Position numbers and translations under genes: made by a program
Shown here: in pieces, positions 44,135 to 53,418 of the stretch
Numbering within the stretch: the stretch's first letter is position 1
Layout: the number at the start of each line of letters is the position of its first letter
Origin: Nitrospira sp. SG-bin2
GTDB lineage: Bacteria > Nitrospirota > Nitrospiria > Nitrospirales > Nitrospiraceae
Length of the DNA: 64,000 bases
Direction: 5' to 3'
Assembly: GCA_002083405.1 (NCBI GenBank)
Contig: LVWT01000022.1
Span: 1 to 64,000, forward strand
The notes under the pieces: generated by a model
Told to the model about the DNA's origin: nothing
The model's input: only the letters and a program-made list of their open reading frames with translations
The model's database searches: none

Positions 44135-45844
44135 ATGAGTACAGTGTCCAAAGACAGTGAAGTGCAGTTAGACCGCGAGACGTTAGCCGCGTTGTACGAA
44201 GAAACATTCCGGAACCTCGAAGAGGGAACGATTACCGAGGGCCGTGTGGTGGCGCTCACCAAGGACAAGGTGGTCGTCGATATCGGGTACAAATCGGAAG
44301 GGGTGATTCTGGGCGATCAGTTCTCGGCCGAAGAACTTCAAAATCTCAAGGTCGGCGATCGACTCCAAGTCTACATCGAAGAATGTGAAGATTCGGACGG
44401 CAATCTTGTTTTGTCCAAAGAAAAAGCGGACAAGATGAAGATTTGGGAAGAGCTGGAAAAACTCTACAAGGACGAAAAGAGCATCGAGGGTAAGATCATC
44501 TCGCGCATCAAGGGCGGGATGATGGTGGATATCGGGGTCAAAGCGTTTCTGCCGGGCTCGCAAATCGATCTCCATCCTGTGCGCGATCTCGACGGGCTTG
44601 TCGGCAAGACCTTCCCTCTGAAGATCATCAAGATCAATCACCGCCGCGGCAATGTCGTTGTGTCCCGCCGGGTTCTCCTGGAGGAAACCAGAGACAAGAA
44701 GCGGCAGACCACGCTGGCCAACCTCAAGGAGGGGCAGCTCATTCAGGGCACGGTCAAGAACATTACAGACTATGGGTCTTTCATTGACCTTGGCAGCATC
44801 GACGGGTTGCTGCATATCACGGATATGTCCTGGGGGCGCGTGGGGCATCCCTCCGAATTGTTTACCGTCGGCGATAAGGTTGAAGTGACGGTATTGAAGT
44901 ACGATCGGGAAACAGGCCGCATCTCGTTGGGACTCAAGCAGAAAAGCGCGGACCCCTGGACCAACGTTGCGGGCAAGTATCCGATCGGCACGAGGGTGCG
45001 CGGACGCGTTGTCAGTCTCACGGATTATGGAGCATTTGTCGAACTTGAGCCGGGCGTTGAAGGTCTGGTCCACGTTTCGGAAATGTCCTGGACCCATGAG
45101 GTGCGGCATCCGTCGAGAGTGGTGGCGGTGGGCGATCAGGTGGAAGCGGCGGTGTTGAACGTCGATCCGGCGAGCCGGAAAATCTCGCTCGGGATGAAGC
45201 AGACTGCCCCTAATCCTTGGGACATGATTGAAAGCAAATACCCCATCGGGACACGCATCGAAGGGAAGGTGAAGAGCCTGACCGATTTCGGGGCTTTCAT
45301 CGGACTCGAAGAAGGCATCGACGGGCTGATCCATATTTCAGACATGTCATGGACGAAACATATCAAGCATCCTTCTGAACTCTTCAAAAAGGCGCAGAAG
45401 GTTGAAGCCATTGTGTTGCGCATCGACAAGGAGAAAGAACGGTTGTCGCTGGGGTATAAACAGCTGATCCGTGATCCGTGGGAAGATGCGATCCCTGCGC
45501 AATACCATGTTGGTGACTCGGTCGCCGGCAAAATCAGCAAGATCGCTGATTTTGGAATTTTCATTGAGCTGGAGGGCGGAGTCGAAGGGTTGATCCACAT
45601 TAGTGAGACCGGCGTTGAGCCGCAAGCCAAACTTGAAGAGAAGTTCAAGCTTCAAGACGGCGTGACCGCCAAGATCATTAAGGTTGATCGGGAAGAACGC
45701 AAGATCGCGCTCAGCCTTCGCGACCATCAGCTGGATTCTGATCGCAAACAGGTAGATGAATATCATTCCTCGCAGGGGGTTCCGGACCAAAGCTTTGGTC
45801 GCGCGGCCAAGCAGAACCGGAAGCGATCGCAGTCGGACGATTAA
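44135..45844 (+). CDS. rpsA: 30S ribosomal protein S1
   Basis: A 569-residue protein with six S1 RNA-binding repeats, each with a variant of GxVxxxTDYGAFVELEPGVEG, for example ITDYGSFIDLGSIDGLLHIT and LTDFGAFIGLEEGIDGLIHI. It promotes mRNA binding to the 30S subunit. The N-terminal 50 residues are acidic and likely anchor to the ribosome. It precedes sppA and an IHF/HU gene. Confidence 0.96.
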   Translation: MSTVSKDSEVQLDRETLAALYEETFRNLEEGTITEGRVVALTKDKVVVDIGYKSEGVILGDQFSAEELQNLKVGDRLQVYIEECEDSDGNLVLSKEKADKMKIWEELEKLYKDEKSIEGKIISRIKGGMMVDIGVKAFLPGSQIDLHPVRDLDGLVGKTFPLKIIKINHRRGNVVVSRRVLLEETRDKKRQTTLANLKEGQLIQGTVKNITDYGSFIDLGSIDGLLHITDMSWGRVGHPSELFTVGDKVEVTVLKYDRETGRISLGLKQKSADPWTNVAGKYPIGTRVRGRVVSLTDYGAFVELEPGVEGLVHVSEMSWTHEVRHPSRVVAVGDQVEAAVLNVDPASRKISLGMKQTAPNPWDMIESKYPIGTRIEGKVKSLTDFGAFIGLEEGIDGLIHISDMSWTKHIKHPSELFKKAQKVEAIVLRIDKEKERLSLGYKQLIRDPWEDAIPAQYHVGDSVAGKISKIADFGIFIELEGGVEGLIHISETGVEPQAKLEEKFKLQDGVTAKIIKVDREERKIALSLRDHQLDSDRKQVDEYHSSQGVPDQSFGRAAKQNRKRSQSDD

Positions 45845-45886
45845 GCCCGAACCCATTGACGCTGATCTTGAAGCGGGTGACGTATC

Positions 45887-46789
45887 ATGGCGGATGAATT
45901 GATCAGGGAAGAGCGCGCTCCCAAGCGCCGGCCGGTACGCACTCTGTTCTGGGTGCTGGCGGCCGGACTTGGGGTGATGGTTCTACTGAATGTCTTGTTT
46001 CCGGATCTCGATTTGTCGTCCGGGGACCGGATCGCCGTGATCCGTATTGAAGGGGTGATCATGGATTCGCAGGTGACGGTTGGAGAGTTGAAGCGGTTCA
46101 GCGAGAATCCTTCCGTCAAGGCGATCGTGCTGCGCATCGACAGTCCCGGCGGCGGGGTCGTGCCATCGCAAGAAATTTACGATGCAGTCAGACAGGTTCG
46201 GAGCAAAACCAGTAAAACAGTGATTGCCTCCATGGGGAACGTCGCGGCTTCCGGAGGCTATTATATTGCCGCGGCAACGGATCGGATCGTCGCCAATCCC
46301 GGGACGCTGACCGGTAGTATCGGCGTCATCATGGAGACGGCCAATGTCGAGGGTTTGCTTCAAAAGATCGGCATCGAGGGCGTGGTCATCAAGAGCGGGA
46401 AATTCAAAGATGTCGGGTCTCCGCTCCGCAAGATGAGCGAGGAAGAGCGGGGCTTGATGCAAGCCGTCATGGACGATGTGCACAAGCAGTTCATCGAGGC
46501 GGTGGCGGAGGGACGGGCGATGGAGCTGGCCGAGGCTCAGACGTTGGCGGATGGACGAATTTTCACGGGACGTCAGGCGAAGGAGGCGAAGCTTGTCGAT
46601 GAGCTTGGCAACCTGGACGACGCCATTCAATTGGCTGCGGATACCGTCGGTATCGAAGGCGAACCGAAAGTCGTCGAGCCGCGCCGGCGTTTTTCGGTTC
46701 GCGACTTGCTGGAGTCGCAGTTCACAGGGCTGTTTCCCAAGCTGGACTTTCATCCGGGTGTGAGCATGAAGTATCTGATGGCCTTTTAG
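45887..46789 (+). CDS. sppA: Signal peptide peptidase SppA (S49 protease)
   Basis: A 300-residue membrane-anchored serine protease that degrades cleaved signal peptides. One transmembrane segment lies near residues 20-42 (LFWVLAAGLGVMVLLNVLF). The S49 core shows IAVIRIEGVI, LRIDSPGGGVVPSQEIYDAV and SMGNVAASGGYYIAAATDRI with the nucleophile Ser, then NPGTLTGSIGVI and KSGKFKDVGSP with the catalytic Lys. It is the short, single-domain form. It lies 42 bp after rpsA. Confidence 0.93.
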   Translation: MADELIREERAPKRRPVRTLFWVLAAGLGVMVLLNVLFPDLDLSSGDRIAVIRIEGVIMDSQVTVGELKRFSENPSVKAIVLRIDSPGGGVVPSQEIYDAVRQVRSKTSKTVIASMGNVAASGGYYIAAATDRIVANPGTLTGSIGVIMETANVEGLLQKIGIEGVVIKSGKFKDVGSPLRKMSEEERGLMQAVMDDVHKQFIEAVAEGRAMELAEAQTLADGRIFTGRQAKEAKLVDELGNLDDAIQLAADTVGIEGEPKVVEPRRRFSVRDLLESQFTGLFPKLDFHPGVSMKYLMAF

Positions 46790-46857
46790 CGGCGGAAGTG
46801 TGTGCCGGCAGGTTCCCAGGAAATGAACTTGGATCAACTGAGCGAAGGGAGCAAGGC

Positions 46858-47136
46858 ATGACGAAGGCGCAGATCATTGAGCGGGTTTCCGAGCAAGTCA
46901 CGACGTTGACGAAACGGCAAGCCGAGGTGGTCGTCAACACGATTTTTGACTGTGTGAGAGATTCATTGAAAAACGGCGACAAGACGGAGATTCGCGGATT
47001 CGGCAGTTTCCGTCTGCGGGCGCGCCGCATGAAGGAAGGCCGTAATCCGAAGACAGGGGCGACGGTGGCTGTGCCGGCCAAGCGAGTGCCGTTCTTCAAG
47101 GCCGGCAAGGAATTGAAAGAGCTGTTGAATCAATAG
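46858..47136 (+). CDS. ihfB: Integration host factor/HU-family protein
   Basis: A 92-residue DNA-bending protein: MTKAQIIERVSEQVTTLTKR, KTEIRGFGSFRLRARRMKEG and RNPKTGATVAVPAKRVPFFK. The RGFGSF and RNPKTG blocks and the position behind rpsA favour IHF beta over HU, though the assignment by eye is not firm. A ggagc-type Shine-Dalgarno lies upstream of the ATG at 46858. Another family member lies at 21698-21970. Confidence 0.88.
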   Translation: MTKAQIIERVSEQVTTLTKRQAEVVVNTIFDCVRDSLKNGDKTEIRGFGSFRLRARRMKEGRNPKTGATVAVPAKRVPFFKAGKELKELLNQ

Positions 47137-47155
47137 CCCTTTGAAAAGGATCGTC

Positions 47156-48157
47156 ATGCCGACTTCAGATTCACCGGAATCCGCCGCAACAGAACTTCGC
47201 TGGACTGCCGGCGCACTCAAGCGTATGGAACGTGCGCCCATATTCCTGCGTGGCATGGTCCGCCGTGTAGCTGAGAAAAAGGCGCGGGAGCTGGGCTATG
47301 AAGAGATTACGGAGGAGATTCTGGATCGATTCAAGGGGCAGATGATGGGCGGCATGGGTGGAGAATCCGAGCTGGCGGCGGCTGCCGAGGATATGGCGCA
47401 GGGACACCTGCCGTGGACTGCGGCTGCCAAGGAGCGCCTCGCAAACGTTCCTGAGTTCATGCGGGCCATGATTAAACAAATTGCTGAGGAGGTCGCGAAA
47501 GAGCGGGGCCATCTCGAAGTGAATGTCGAGCTCTACGAGAAGGTGGAGGCGCTCGGTGATCTTCAAGAAGCCGCCGGATCTCCGATGGAATGGACGGAAG
47601 GCGCATTGGCGCAGCTTCAGGAGAAAATCAAACAGTCGCCGTCTATCGCGCTGGACTTCGTCACCGACATGATGAAACGGGATGCCGAGGACCTGGCCAG
47701 GCAGAAGCGTCTTGTCCGCATCGATGAAGCCGTCCTTCGTGAGTTGTGGGAGACGCCCCACGAGCGTGTTGCCTGGACTGACGAAGCCTGGAAGCGGCTG
47801 CAAACGGCCCCTGAATTTGTGCGAAGCGGGATTCGAAAGGCTGCGGAGCGGAGGGCGCGGAAGCTCGGGCTATCCCAAATCGACGAGGAAAATCTTACGA
47901 AATTTAGAAATCAAGCGATGATGAAAGCAGTCAAGCGCATTCGTTCGTTCGGGTATCAGGAGTTAACGTTCGATGCGTTCGGGACTGCGCTCGAGAAAAC
48001 CAAGCGGCTGCAAGGAAACGATCAAGCGGAAAAACGTCTTCAGGAAATTCGCAGCCACTTTGCCAACCCTGCGACGAAGAAGCCTGAGGGCGGCACATTG
48101 GGAGCTGAGTTAATGGATCGATTTCGCAAGTATCTGAAGGGCGAAGGCTCTCTCTGA
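47156..48157 (+). CDS. Four-repeat PCP_red-type protein
   Basis: A 333-residue soluble protein built of four copies of the PCP_red unit: LRWTAGALKRMERAPIFLRG, LPWTAAAKERLANVPEFMRA, MEWTEGALAQLQEKIKQSPS and VAWTDEAWKRLQTAPEFVRS, each followed by a basic helix and an ARELGYEEIT-type end. No cofactor-binding motif and no protochlorophyllide reductase core is present. The ATG at 47156 follows the IHF gene by 19 bp (a TTG at 47141 also opens the frame). The function is unknown; the repeat number suggests a scaffold or ligand-binding role. Confidence 0.7.
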   Translation: MPTSDSPESAATELRWTAGALKRMERAPIFLRGMVRRVAEKKARELGYEEITEEILDRFKGQMMGGMGGESELAAAAEDMAQGHLPWTAAAKERLANVPEFMRAMIKQIAEEVAKERGHLEVNVELYEKVEALGDLQEAAGSPMEWTEGALAQLQEKIKQSPSIALDFVTDMMKRDAEDLARQKRLVRIDEAVLRELWETPHERVAWTDEAWKRLQTAPEFVRSGIRKAAERRARKLGLSQIDEENLTKFRNQAMMKAVKRIRSFGYQELTFDAFGTALEKTKRLQGNDQAEKRLQEIRSHFANPATKKPEGGTLGAELMDRFRKYLKGEGSL

Positions 48158-48345
48158 CCCGCATTATTGTGATGCGCTTCTTCTCCGCTCGTCCCTCTCT
48201 TCAAGCCGAACCGCCGTTCCATTTTCAATTATGAGTGCTGCGTTGTGAGTGACAAGACATAGCTCACCCCTCTTCATACACAACGGGCCGATTCAGCCTC
48301 GCAACTCACGCGGTACTCATTGCGAAGCGCAGATGAGTACGATCG

Positions 48346-48666
48346 TCAGTGCGCTGCTTTCTCCTGAGGCCAGAACTTGTGGCGAATTTGCGGCAAGGGA
48401 TCGTTGTCGAAGTTCGGGATGTCGTAGAGGCAACGGTCGATCGTTTCCACTTCTTCCTCGGTCAACGGGAGCGTCACTTTTTTCTTCCAGAATTGGTCCA
48501 GCGTAAAGTAATCACCCGATTGGGGTTTTTCGGCCAAGTAGGCCTTCATCTTCTCGAAGCCGGCCGTGTCCACACCTCCGACGCGCCCCTTATTGCGAGT
48601 ATGGCACCAGTGCAGCACTTCAGCGATTCCGTACATCGTGATATCAACGTTCACAATCTTACTCAT
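48346..48666 (-). CDS. Conserved-looking hypothetical protein
   Basis: A 106-residue, probably cytosolic protein starting MSKIVNVDITMYGIAEVLHW. It is rich in charged residues with a PLTEEEVETIDRCLYDIPNF segment near the end. GAGGAGG lies at good distance before the ATG at 48666, so it is very likely a real gene. No domain was recognised. It stands alone on the minus strand between the PCP_red gene and the FG-GAP gene. Confidence 0.6.
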   Translation of the reverse strand: MSKIVNVDITMYGIAEVLHWCHTRNKGRVGGVDTAGFEKMKAYLAEKPQSGDYFTLDQFWKKKVTLPLTEEEVETIDRCLYDIPNFDNDPLPQIRHKFWPQEKAAH

Positions 48667-48841
48667 TGGAGCCCTCCTCAAAAAAGAGGATGCATTCTAG
48701 CGCAAGCAGAGAGTGAAATTCAAAGGTTCCTGTATATGTTCTGCAACATTGCCAGAGAAAAGAACGCCTCTGTATACTGGGCATTCTGGGCAGCGAGGCA
48801 ATAGGCCTATCGGTACGTCTTTGTCGATACAGGAAGACAGC

Positions 48842-50035
48842 GTGGGTGTGTCAAGATTCAGAGAATCCCATTCCAGAAAACATGTGCTCGGGGTCCTGTC
48901 GGTCTGTTTGGTATTGGGCGGTGTCATCGCCTGCTCCAAAACCGAACCGTATAATCCTCCGGACCTCTTTTATTACTTTGCCAGCTATAAGGTCGGTAAG
49001 AATCCCACTACCATTACAACCGGTGATCTCAATCACGATTCCCTCACTGATCTGGTTACCACGAATATCGCAAGCAACACGCTTTCAATCCTATTAGGTA
49101 ACGGCGACGGAACGTTTCAGGATCAAGTGCAGGTGCATGTCTGTCAGGAGCCGCGCGCGCTTGCGATGGATGACTTCAATCATGACGGGCATGCCGATGT
49201 GGCGTTGGCCTGTCCTGGCGGGGACGAAATCGCGATCTTGCTCGGACATGGGAATGGGAAATTTGCCGAAGGGCCCCACTATCCGGTGTATCGGACCCCG
49301 GTCGCATTGGCGATCGGCGATGTGAATGGCGACCGTCATTCTGACTTGGTCGTGGCGCTTCGTAACGACAAGGTCAAGATTTTCCTGGGTACGGGGACGG
49401 GGGAGTTTCGGCATGGTGCCCAATATGAGTACGGTGACACTCCAACTTCTGTGGCCCTGTCCGATCTCGATCGGGATGGGAGGCTGGATTTGGTTGTGAC
49501 GAACGGAGGGCCTATGTCGAATGCGGTGTCGATTTGGCTGGGTAATGGCGATGGTTCGTTTCGAGGCCCCAAGGACTACTCGGCGGGAAAGCGACCACTG
49601 GGAGTCAGTTTGGCAGATTTCGACAACGATCAGAACAGTGATCTGTTAGTGATCAATGGGGAACGAGACAGCTTCACGACACTGCTCGGCAACGGCAATG
49701 CCACATTTCGCCCCGGCAGGGATTCCGGCGCCAATGCGGGTCCGAATTTCGGGCTGGCACGGGATTTCAACGGGGACCGCTGGATGGATGTGGCCATCGT
49801 CAATCTCCAATCGAGTGATTTGTCGATCTTGTTTGGGAAAGGGGATGGGACGTTCCACTACCCGCCTCGAAATTACCGGACGAAGGCCGGCCCTTTCGCC
49901 ATCTCTTCTTTTCGTGTAACGACTACGGGGACGGAAGAGCCGGGCCTGGTCATTGCCGACAACGGAAGCGGCAGTGTCTCCATCTTTCTTCATCGCGGGG
50001 TGAAAACGGCTCTGAAACCGGAGGCGAAAGAGTAG
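48842..50035 (+). CDS. FG-GAP/VCBS-repeat lipoprotein
   Basis: A 397-residue protein from the GTG at 48842 (AGGA just upstream). A signal segment, VLGVLSVCLVLGGVIAC, ends in a probable lipobox Cys. The rest is a seven-bladed-propeller-like array of FG-GAP units, each with a calcium-type loop: DLNHDSLTDL, DFNHDGHADV, DVNGDRHSDL, DLDRDGRLDL, DFDNDQNSDL and DFNGDRWMDV, alternating with LLGNGDGTF-type strands. Such proteins are exported and bind ligands or surfaces; the partner is unknown. The frame is open upstream to 48713. Confidence 0.75.
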   Translation: MGVSRFRESHSRKHVLGVLSVCLVLGGVIACSKTEPYNPPDLFYYFASYKVGKNPTTITTGDLNHDSLTDLVTTNIASNTLSILLGNGDGTFQDQVQVHVCQEPRALAMDDFNHDGHADVALACPGGDEIAILLGHGNGKFAEGPHYPVYRTPVALAIGDVNGDRHSDLVVALRNDKVKIFLGTGTGEFRHGAQYEYGDTPTSVALSDLDRDGRLDLVVTNGGPMSNAVSIWLGNGDGSFRGPKDYSAGKRPLGVSLADFDNDQNSDLLVINGERDSFTTLLGNGNATFRPGRDSGANAGPNFGLARDFNGDRWMDVAIVNLQSSDLSILFGKGDGTFHYPPRNYRTKAGPFAISSFRVTTTGTEEPGLVIADNGSGSVSIFLHRGVKTALKPEAKE

Positions 50036-50170
50036 GATTGCAGCTTGGAGCACTGCACGCTGCGGTGGTGGCTCAGCAGTTTCAGAGCAATGGCTGCAAT
50101 TCTTGACAGCCCTGAGGCCCTTCGCTAGAGTGGCCACAAGCAAGTTCCCGCACACAATGCGAGACTAACA

Positions 50171-50377
50171 ATGGCGCTTCGATCCTTTGCATGGTGGTTT
50201 CTTATGGGGGCGCTGATGACCTTGTCGGTCCTCATGGTCCAGGGCGGCGTGCGCGACTTGTGGGAGGGGACTCAGCCGGCGGGGGATACCAATGTCTTCG
50301 TCTATTTCGGCACCACGCTCATCGGCGGAGGATTGCTCGCCGGATGTGTGGCGCTGGTGATGAACCGCCTTCGATAA
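50171..50377 (+). CDS. Small membrane protein with two predicted helices
   Basis: A 68-residue protein with hydrophobic segments at about 5-25 (FAWWFLMGALMTLSVLMVQG) and 44-63 (VYFGTTLIGGGLLAGCVALV) joined by a short acidic loop. Good codon use and a following small gene in the same direction support it. No family was recognised. Confidence 0.5.
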   Translation: MALRSFAWWFLMGALMTLSVLMVQGGVRDLWEGTQPAGDTNVFVYFGTTLIGGGLLAGCVALVMNRLR

Positions 50378-50397
50378 GCAGAGAGAACAGGGCATGT

Positions 50398-50586
50398 ATG
50401 CAGTGTCTCAAGTGCAAGGGGTTTATGATGGTCGAACGGCACTATACCCTCATCAACAGGCGAATCTATGCCCGTTGCCTCAACTGCGGATTCTGGATTG
50501 ATCTGGCCGACCTGCTCCGGTTTTTTCACAAAGTGATTGATAGTGGACTGAAAGGTGATAAGGTGCGGGAGACGTTCTCACTGTAA
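50398..50586 (+). CDS. Small zinc-ribbon protein
   Basis: A 62-residue protein starting MQCLKCKGFMMVERHYTLIN, with a second pair RCLNCGF 22 residues later, giving two CxxC knuckles. The tail is helical. Small zinc ribbons of this kind often bind RNA, DNA or partner proteins. The start at 50398 is chosen because it begins at the first knuckle; the frame is open upstream over the preceding gene. It is followed after 18 bp by the D,D-carboxypeptidase gene. Confidence 0.55.
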   Translation: MQCLKCKGFMMVERHYTLINRRIYARCLNCGFWIDLADLLRFFHKVIDSGLKGDKVRETFSL

Positions 50587-50604
50587 AGGGCGGCGTTCAT
50601 CGTT

Positions 50605-51543
50605 ATGCGGAGTAATCCAAGCCAGTATTACAGAATGCCATGGTCTGCGTGTCACTTCTTTGGGTCATGCGGAGTCGGGATACTGCTGTGTGCATGCTTG
50701 GTGGCTGGATCTCCATCCACCGTGTTTGCGAAAGCCGTACATCACAACCGGCATAATGGAGAGATGGTTCAGGAGCCTGGTGTGTCGGATAGGGCGCTGC
50801 CCTGGAGAATCGTCCCAGCCCATAGCGTGCTGCTGAAAGAGCTTCGCTCTGGCCGTGTTCTCTACGAGTATGAGTCTGAGAAACGGATGTCGCCGGCGAG
50901 CTTGACGAAAATCATGTCGGCGCTAGTCATTCTCGAGCGAGGGCATTTGGATGAACAGGCTACGATCAGCAAGAATGCCGCGCGCGCGCCCAAGACGCAT
51001 TTACGCTTGAAAATCGGTGAGGTGTTTCGTTTGGGAGATCTGCTCAAGGCGATGCTGATTGTGTCTGCAAATGATGCGTGTCTGGCGGCCGTCGAACATG
51101 TCGGCGGCGACGAACCACAGTTTGTTGCGCTGATGAATGCCAAGGCGTTCGAGCTTGGGCTGAATGACACCCATTTCAGCAATGGATGCGGATTCGATGG
51201 AGCGGAGCACTATTCAACAGCTGAGGATCTGGCTCGGCTCAGTGAAGCTGCGATGCAGAATCCGGTGTTCCGTGAACTTGTCCGTGAAGAACGGGAGATG
51301 ATTACGCCCGTGAGCGGCCGTCGGGCCTATCTTCTGCACAATACCAATCGTCTGTTGGGGCGTATTCCCGGCGTCGAGGGGGTAAAAACAGGATTCACGT
51401 CAAAAGCCGGACGATGTTTGATCGCCAAAGTCTCTCACAACGGGAGCGATCTGTTGCTCGTCATTCTCAACTCCAAGCGCCGCTGGAACACCGCCAAAAG
51501 CCTCATCGCTTACGGCCTGAAACTCTCGGAAACCACTCAGTAG
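50605..51543 (+). CDS. dacA: D-alanyl-D-alanine carboxypeptidase (PBP5/6 type)
   Basis: Trims the terminal D-Ala of peptidoglycan side chains in the periplasm. The 312 residues have an N-terminal hydrophobic signal (FGSCGVGILLCACLVAG), the SxxK motif in SPASLTKIMSALVI, SAND (SxN) and KTGFTSKAGRCL (KTG). The last C-terminal domain of classical PBP5 is absent, so this is the short DacD/DacF-like form. An isolated gene; downstream lies a long non-coding stretch with IS debris. Confidence 0.9.
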   Translation: MRSNPSQYYRMPWSACHFFGSCGVGILLCACLVAGSPSTVFAKAVHHNRHNGEMVQEPGVSDRALPWRIVPAHSVLLKELRSGRVLYEYESEKRMSPASLTKIMSALVILERGHLDEQATISKNAARAPKTHLRLKIGEVFRLGDLLKAMLIVSANDACLAAVEHVGGDEPQFVALMNAKAFELGLNDTHFSNGCGFDGAEHYSTAEDLARLSEAAMQNPVFRELVREEREMITPVSGRRAYLLHNTNRLLGRIPGVEGVKTGFTSKAGRCLIAKVSHNGSDLLLVILNSKRRWNTAKSLIAYGLKLSETTQ

Positions 51544-51750
51544 CCCATCTCCGGCCGTTTTCTGTCATCCGATAGACCGTTGGGTGTTACGGCGGTGGTC
51601 TGAAGTCCGCCGGTCCCTTCGCCTCCTTCATTGTACCGCCCATCTCTGCGTCTGGGACCCACTGGATTGACCATCGGGACGTAACCAGACCAGCATGGTC
51701 CCCTATGCAGACTGTCTAATACCGGGCAGCCAGGCCCAACGGCGTAAGCT
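51544..51750. other. Intergenic stretch before IS debris
   Basis: No gene was recognised. It leads into an IS3-like left end near 51751. Confidence 0.4.
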
Positions 51751-51893
51751 CCCCTGAAAAGTAGACAGATCAGAAGGAGGGCTTTCTGGCAGAATAGCCA
51801 CCCTGGACGGAGATTCCCATGCGCCAGTCGAAATTCACCGAGACACAGGTTGTGTCCATTCTCAAAGATGCAATGCCGGCCGCTCTAAAGATC
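51751..51893 (+). mobile_element. IS3-family remnant (left end and start of orfA)
   Basis: CTCCCCTGAAAAGTAGACAG near 51751 looks like an IS3-type left end. The frame from 51819 starts MRQSKFTETQVVSILKDA, which is the start of the IS3-group transposase OrfA, and then loses similarity after about 20 residues. The catalytic DDE part (OrfB) is gone. Confidence 0.65.
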
Positions 51894-52399
51894 TCGATGC
51901 GCTTGCCGAGTTGGAGGCTTTCCAGGATGCGCGACCCTCCGGCCGGAAGGAGTACTCACCCAAATGAGGGTATCGTCAACACGTGGAGGTTGGTGGATAA
52001 ACTGCGTGGTCGAGGACGTCATCTCCCAAGGTCAAATAGAGGGGGGCAATAGATGGAGTCAGGCGTTAAATTCTCAACCAACTGCCCGTCGGTCATCGCG
52101 AGGTGCCTGGTCGACTGCGGGGTATGCGCGAGTGAGAGGGTGCAGTAACCGGTTCTATTTTCCTCCACCTGATCCATTCAATCAGCCTTGGCTGTATCCC
52201 TCCCGATACGAGCCCTCTCCTGCGAGATACAGCTCGGACTAGCCAAATCGGTCAATGATTTGGTTTTCCCTTGTCTTCGATAGTGGAACGAATCTCGCAG
52301 TAAGCCTAGTGCCGGCAAGAAACGGATCACCAGCAACCGAGGCGCACGGTTGAGATCCACACAACTATCCAACGGTTCTTGCAATCAAGGAGGAATGCC
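51894..52399. other. Decayed non-coding stretch
   Basis: About 500 bases with short open frames but none convincing. It is probably the degraded remainder of the insertion sequence and the leader of the ComEA-like gene. Confidence 0.4.
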
Positions 52400-52783
52400 A
52401 TGAACTACTCTGTCCGATTCCTGGCCCTTTCAATCGCCCTGCTCGCGCTGACTTCAACCGCCACAGCTGGCACGCCGCCGAAGCCGCTGCCCCAATCAGA
52501 AACCGTAAAGGCTGGGGAGGCAAGCAGCGGTGACACGAAGTTGATCGACATCAATTCGGCCACGCTCACGGACCTGAAGTCACTCCCAGGCGTAGGGGCC
52601 GCGCACGCGAAGAAGATTGTGGAGGGCCGGCCGTACTCGTCCGTTGATGAATTGAAAGCCCGCAAGGTTCTATCGAATGGCATCTATGACAAGATTCGTG
52701 ATCGAATCAGCGCAAAAGGGCGTTCGAAGGCGGCAACCGGAGAAAAGTCTGGCGTGTCAGCATCGGGTAGCACTATGCACTGA
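52400..52783 (+). CDS. ComEA-like helix-hairpin-helix protein
   Basis: A 127-residue exported protein. The signal peptide is MNYSVRFLALSIALLALTST with cleavage near TATA. After a linker come KLIDINSATLTDLKSLPGVG and AAHAKKIVEGRPYSSVDEL, the ComEA double helix-hairpin-helix fold, which binds double-stranded DNA in the periplasm during natural transformation. AAGGAGG lies seven bases before the ATG. The membrane anchor of Gram-positive ComEA is absent, as in Gram-negative homologues. No other com gene is adjacent. Confidence 0.82.
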   Translation: MNYSVRFLALSIALLALTSTATAGTPPKPLPQSETVKAGEASSGDTKLIDINSATLTDLKSLPGVGAAHAKKIVEGRPYSSVDELKARKVLSNGIYDKIRDRISAKGRSKAATGEKSGVSASGSTMH

Positions 52784-52856
52784 ACAGCGGAGCTCCGCAC
52801 GTTCGAGCGACTCCATCCGAGGGGGTGGGGTCGCCGAGTGCGAGGGGTACGGTGAG

Positions 52857-53390
52857 TTAACGCGGAGGGACGAATTCGATGTTGATGTCTTTCCCCAGAT
52901 AGTTCACCTGAAAGCCCTGCTTATCATAGGCCATGACGGCGCCCAGCACGTTTTCATCACCGTAGTCTTCCTTGCCCAGCAATTTACGGATGTCATCCGG
53001 GCTTTCGCTGTTCAGGACATTGCGGAAGATGCCTCTGGTCTTGTGCGCGAATCGGTTGTTGATAAAGATCAGATCGACTTTCCCATCCTGGATGCGCACA
53101 CCGGCCATGGGGCCGGTCGGTTTTCGTTGATCGAGCAGGAAGATGAAGGCCGCTTCCTGCTCGGCCGTGACACCCGGTATTGTTCCATTGACCAGGGTCT
53201 CGATGGCGGCGGTCTCTGAGTCACCGAGTTTAATGCCGAAGAGCGAGATGGTGGCGCTCGAAATCGATGCAGACTCTGTCACATCGTGCTTACTCAGCTC
53301 ATACGGTTCGGCGTGAGCCGAAGGGATGAGGCTGGCGAGGGGAGCTACAATAGCCAAGACCGATATGAGTGCCGCACGATACTTCCCCAT
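52857..53390 (-). CDS. Exported protein of unknown function
   Basis: A 177-residue protein. A Sec signal peptide covers residues 1-27 (ALISVLAIVAPLASLIPSAH, then A). The mature part includes SLFGIKLGDSETAAIETLVN and a FLLDQRKPTGPMAGVRIQDG segment and looks like a small globular periplasmic domain with a repeated beta-alpha pattern. No family was recognised. It is followed on the same strand by no close gene; the next upstream gene is a short frame at 53419-53625. Confidence 0.6.
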   Translation of the reverse strand: MGKYRAALISVLAIVAPLASLIPSAHAEPYELSKHDVTESASISSATISLFGIKLGDSETAAIETLVNGTIPGVTAEQEAAFIFLLDQRKPTGPMAGVRIQDGKVDLIFINNRFAHKTRGIFRNVLNSESPDDIRKLLGKEDYGDENVLGAVMAYDKQGFQVNYLGKDINIEFVPPR

Positions 53391-53418
53391 TCTCTGCTCC
53401 TTTACTCCTGAATTGCGA

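Noticed and set aside
44183..45334. A 383-codon minus-strand frame over rpsA
   Set aside because: It is an artefact of codon bias in the S1 repeats, with no motif.
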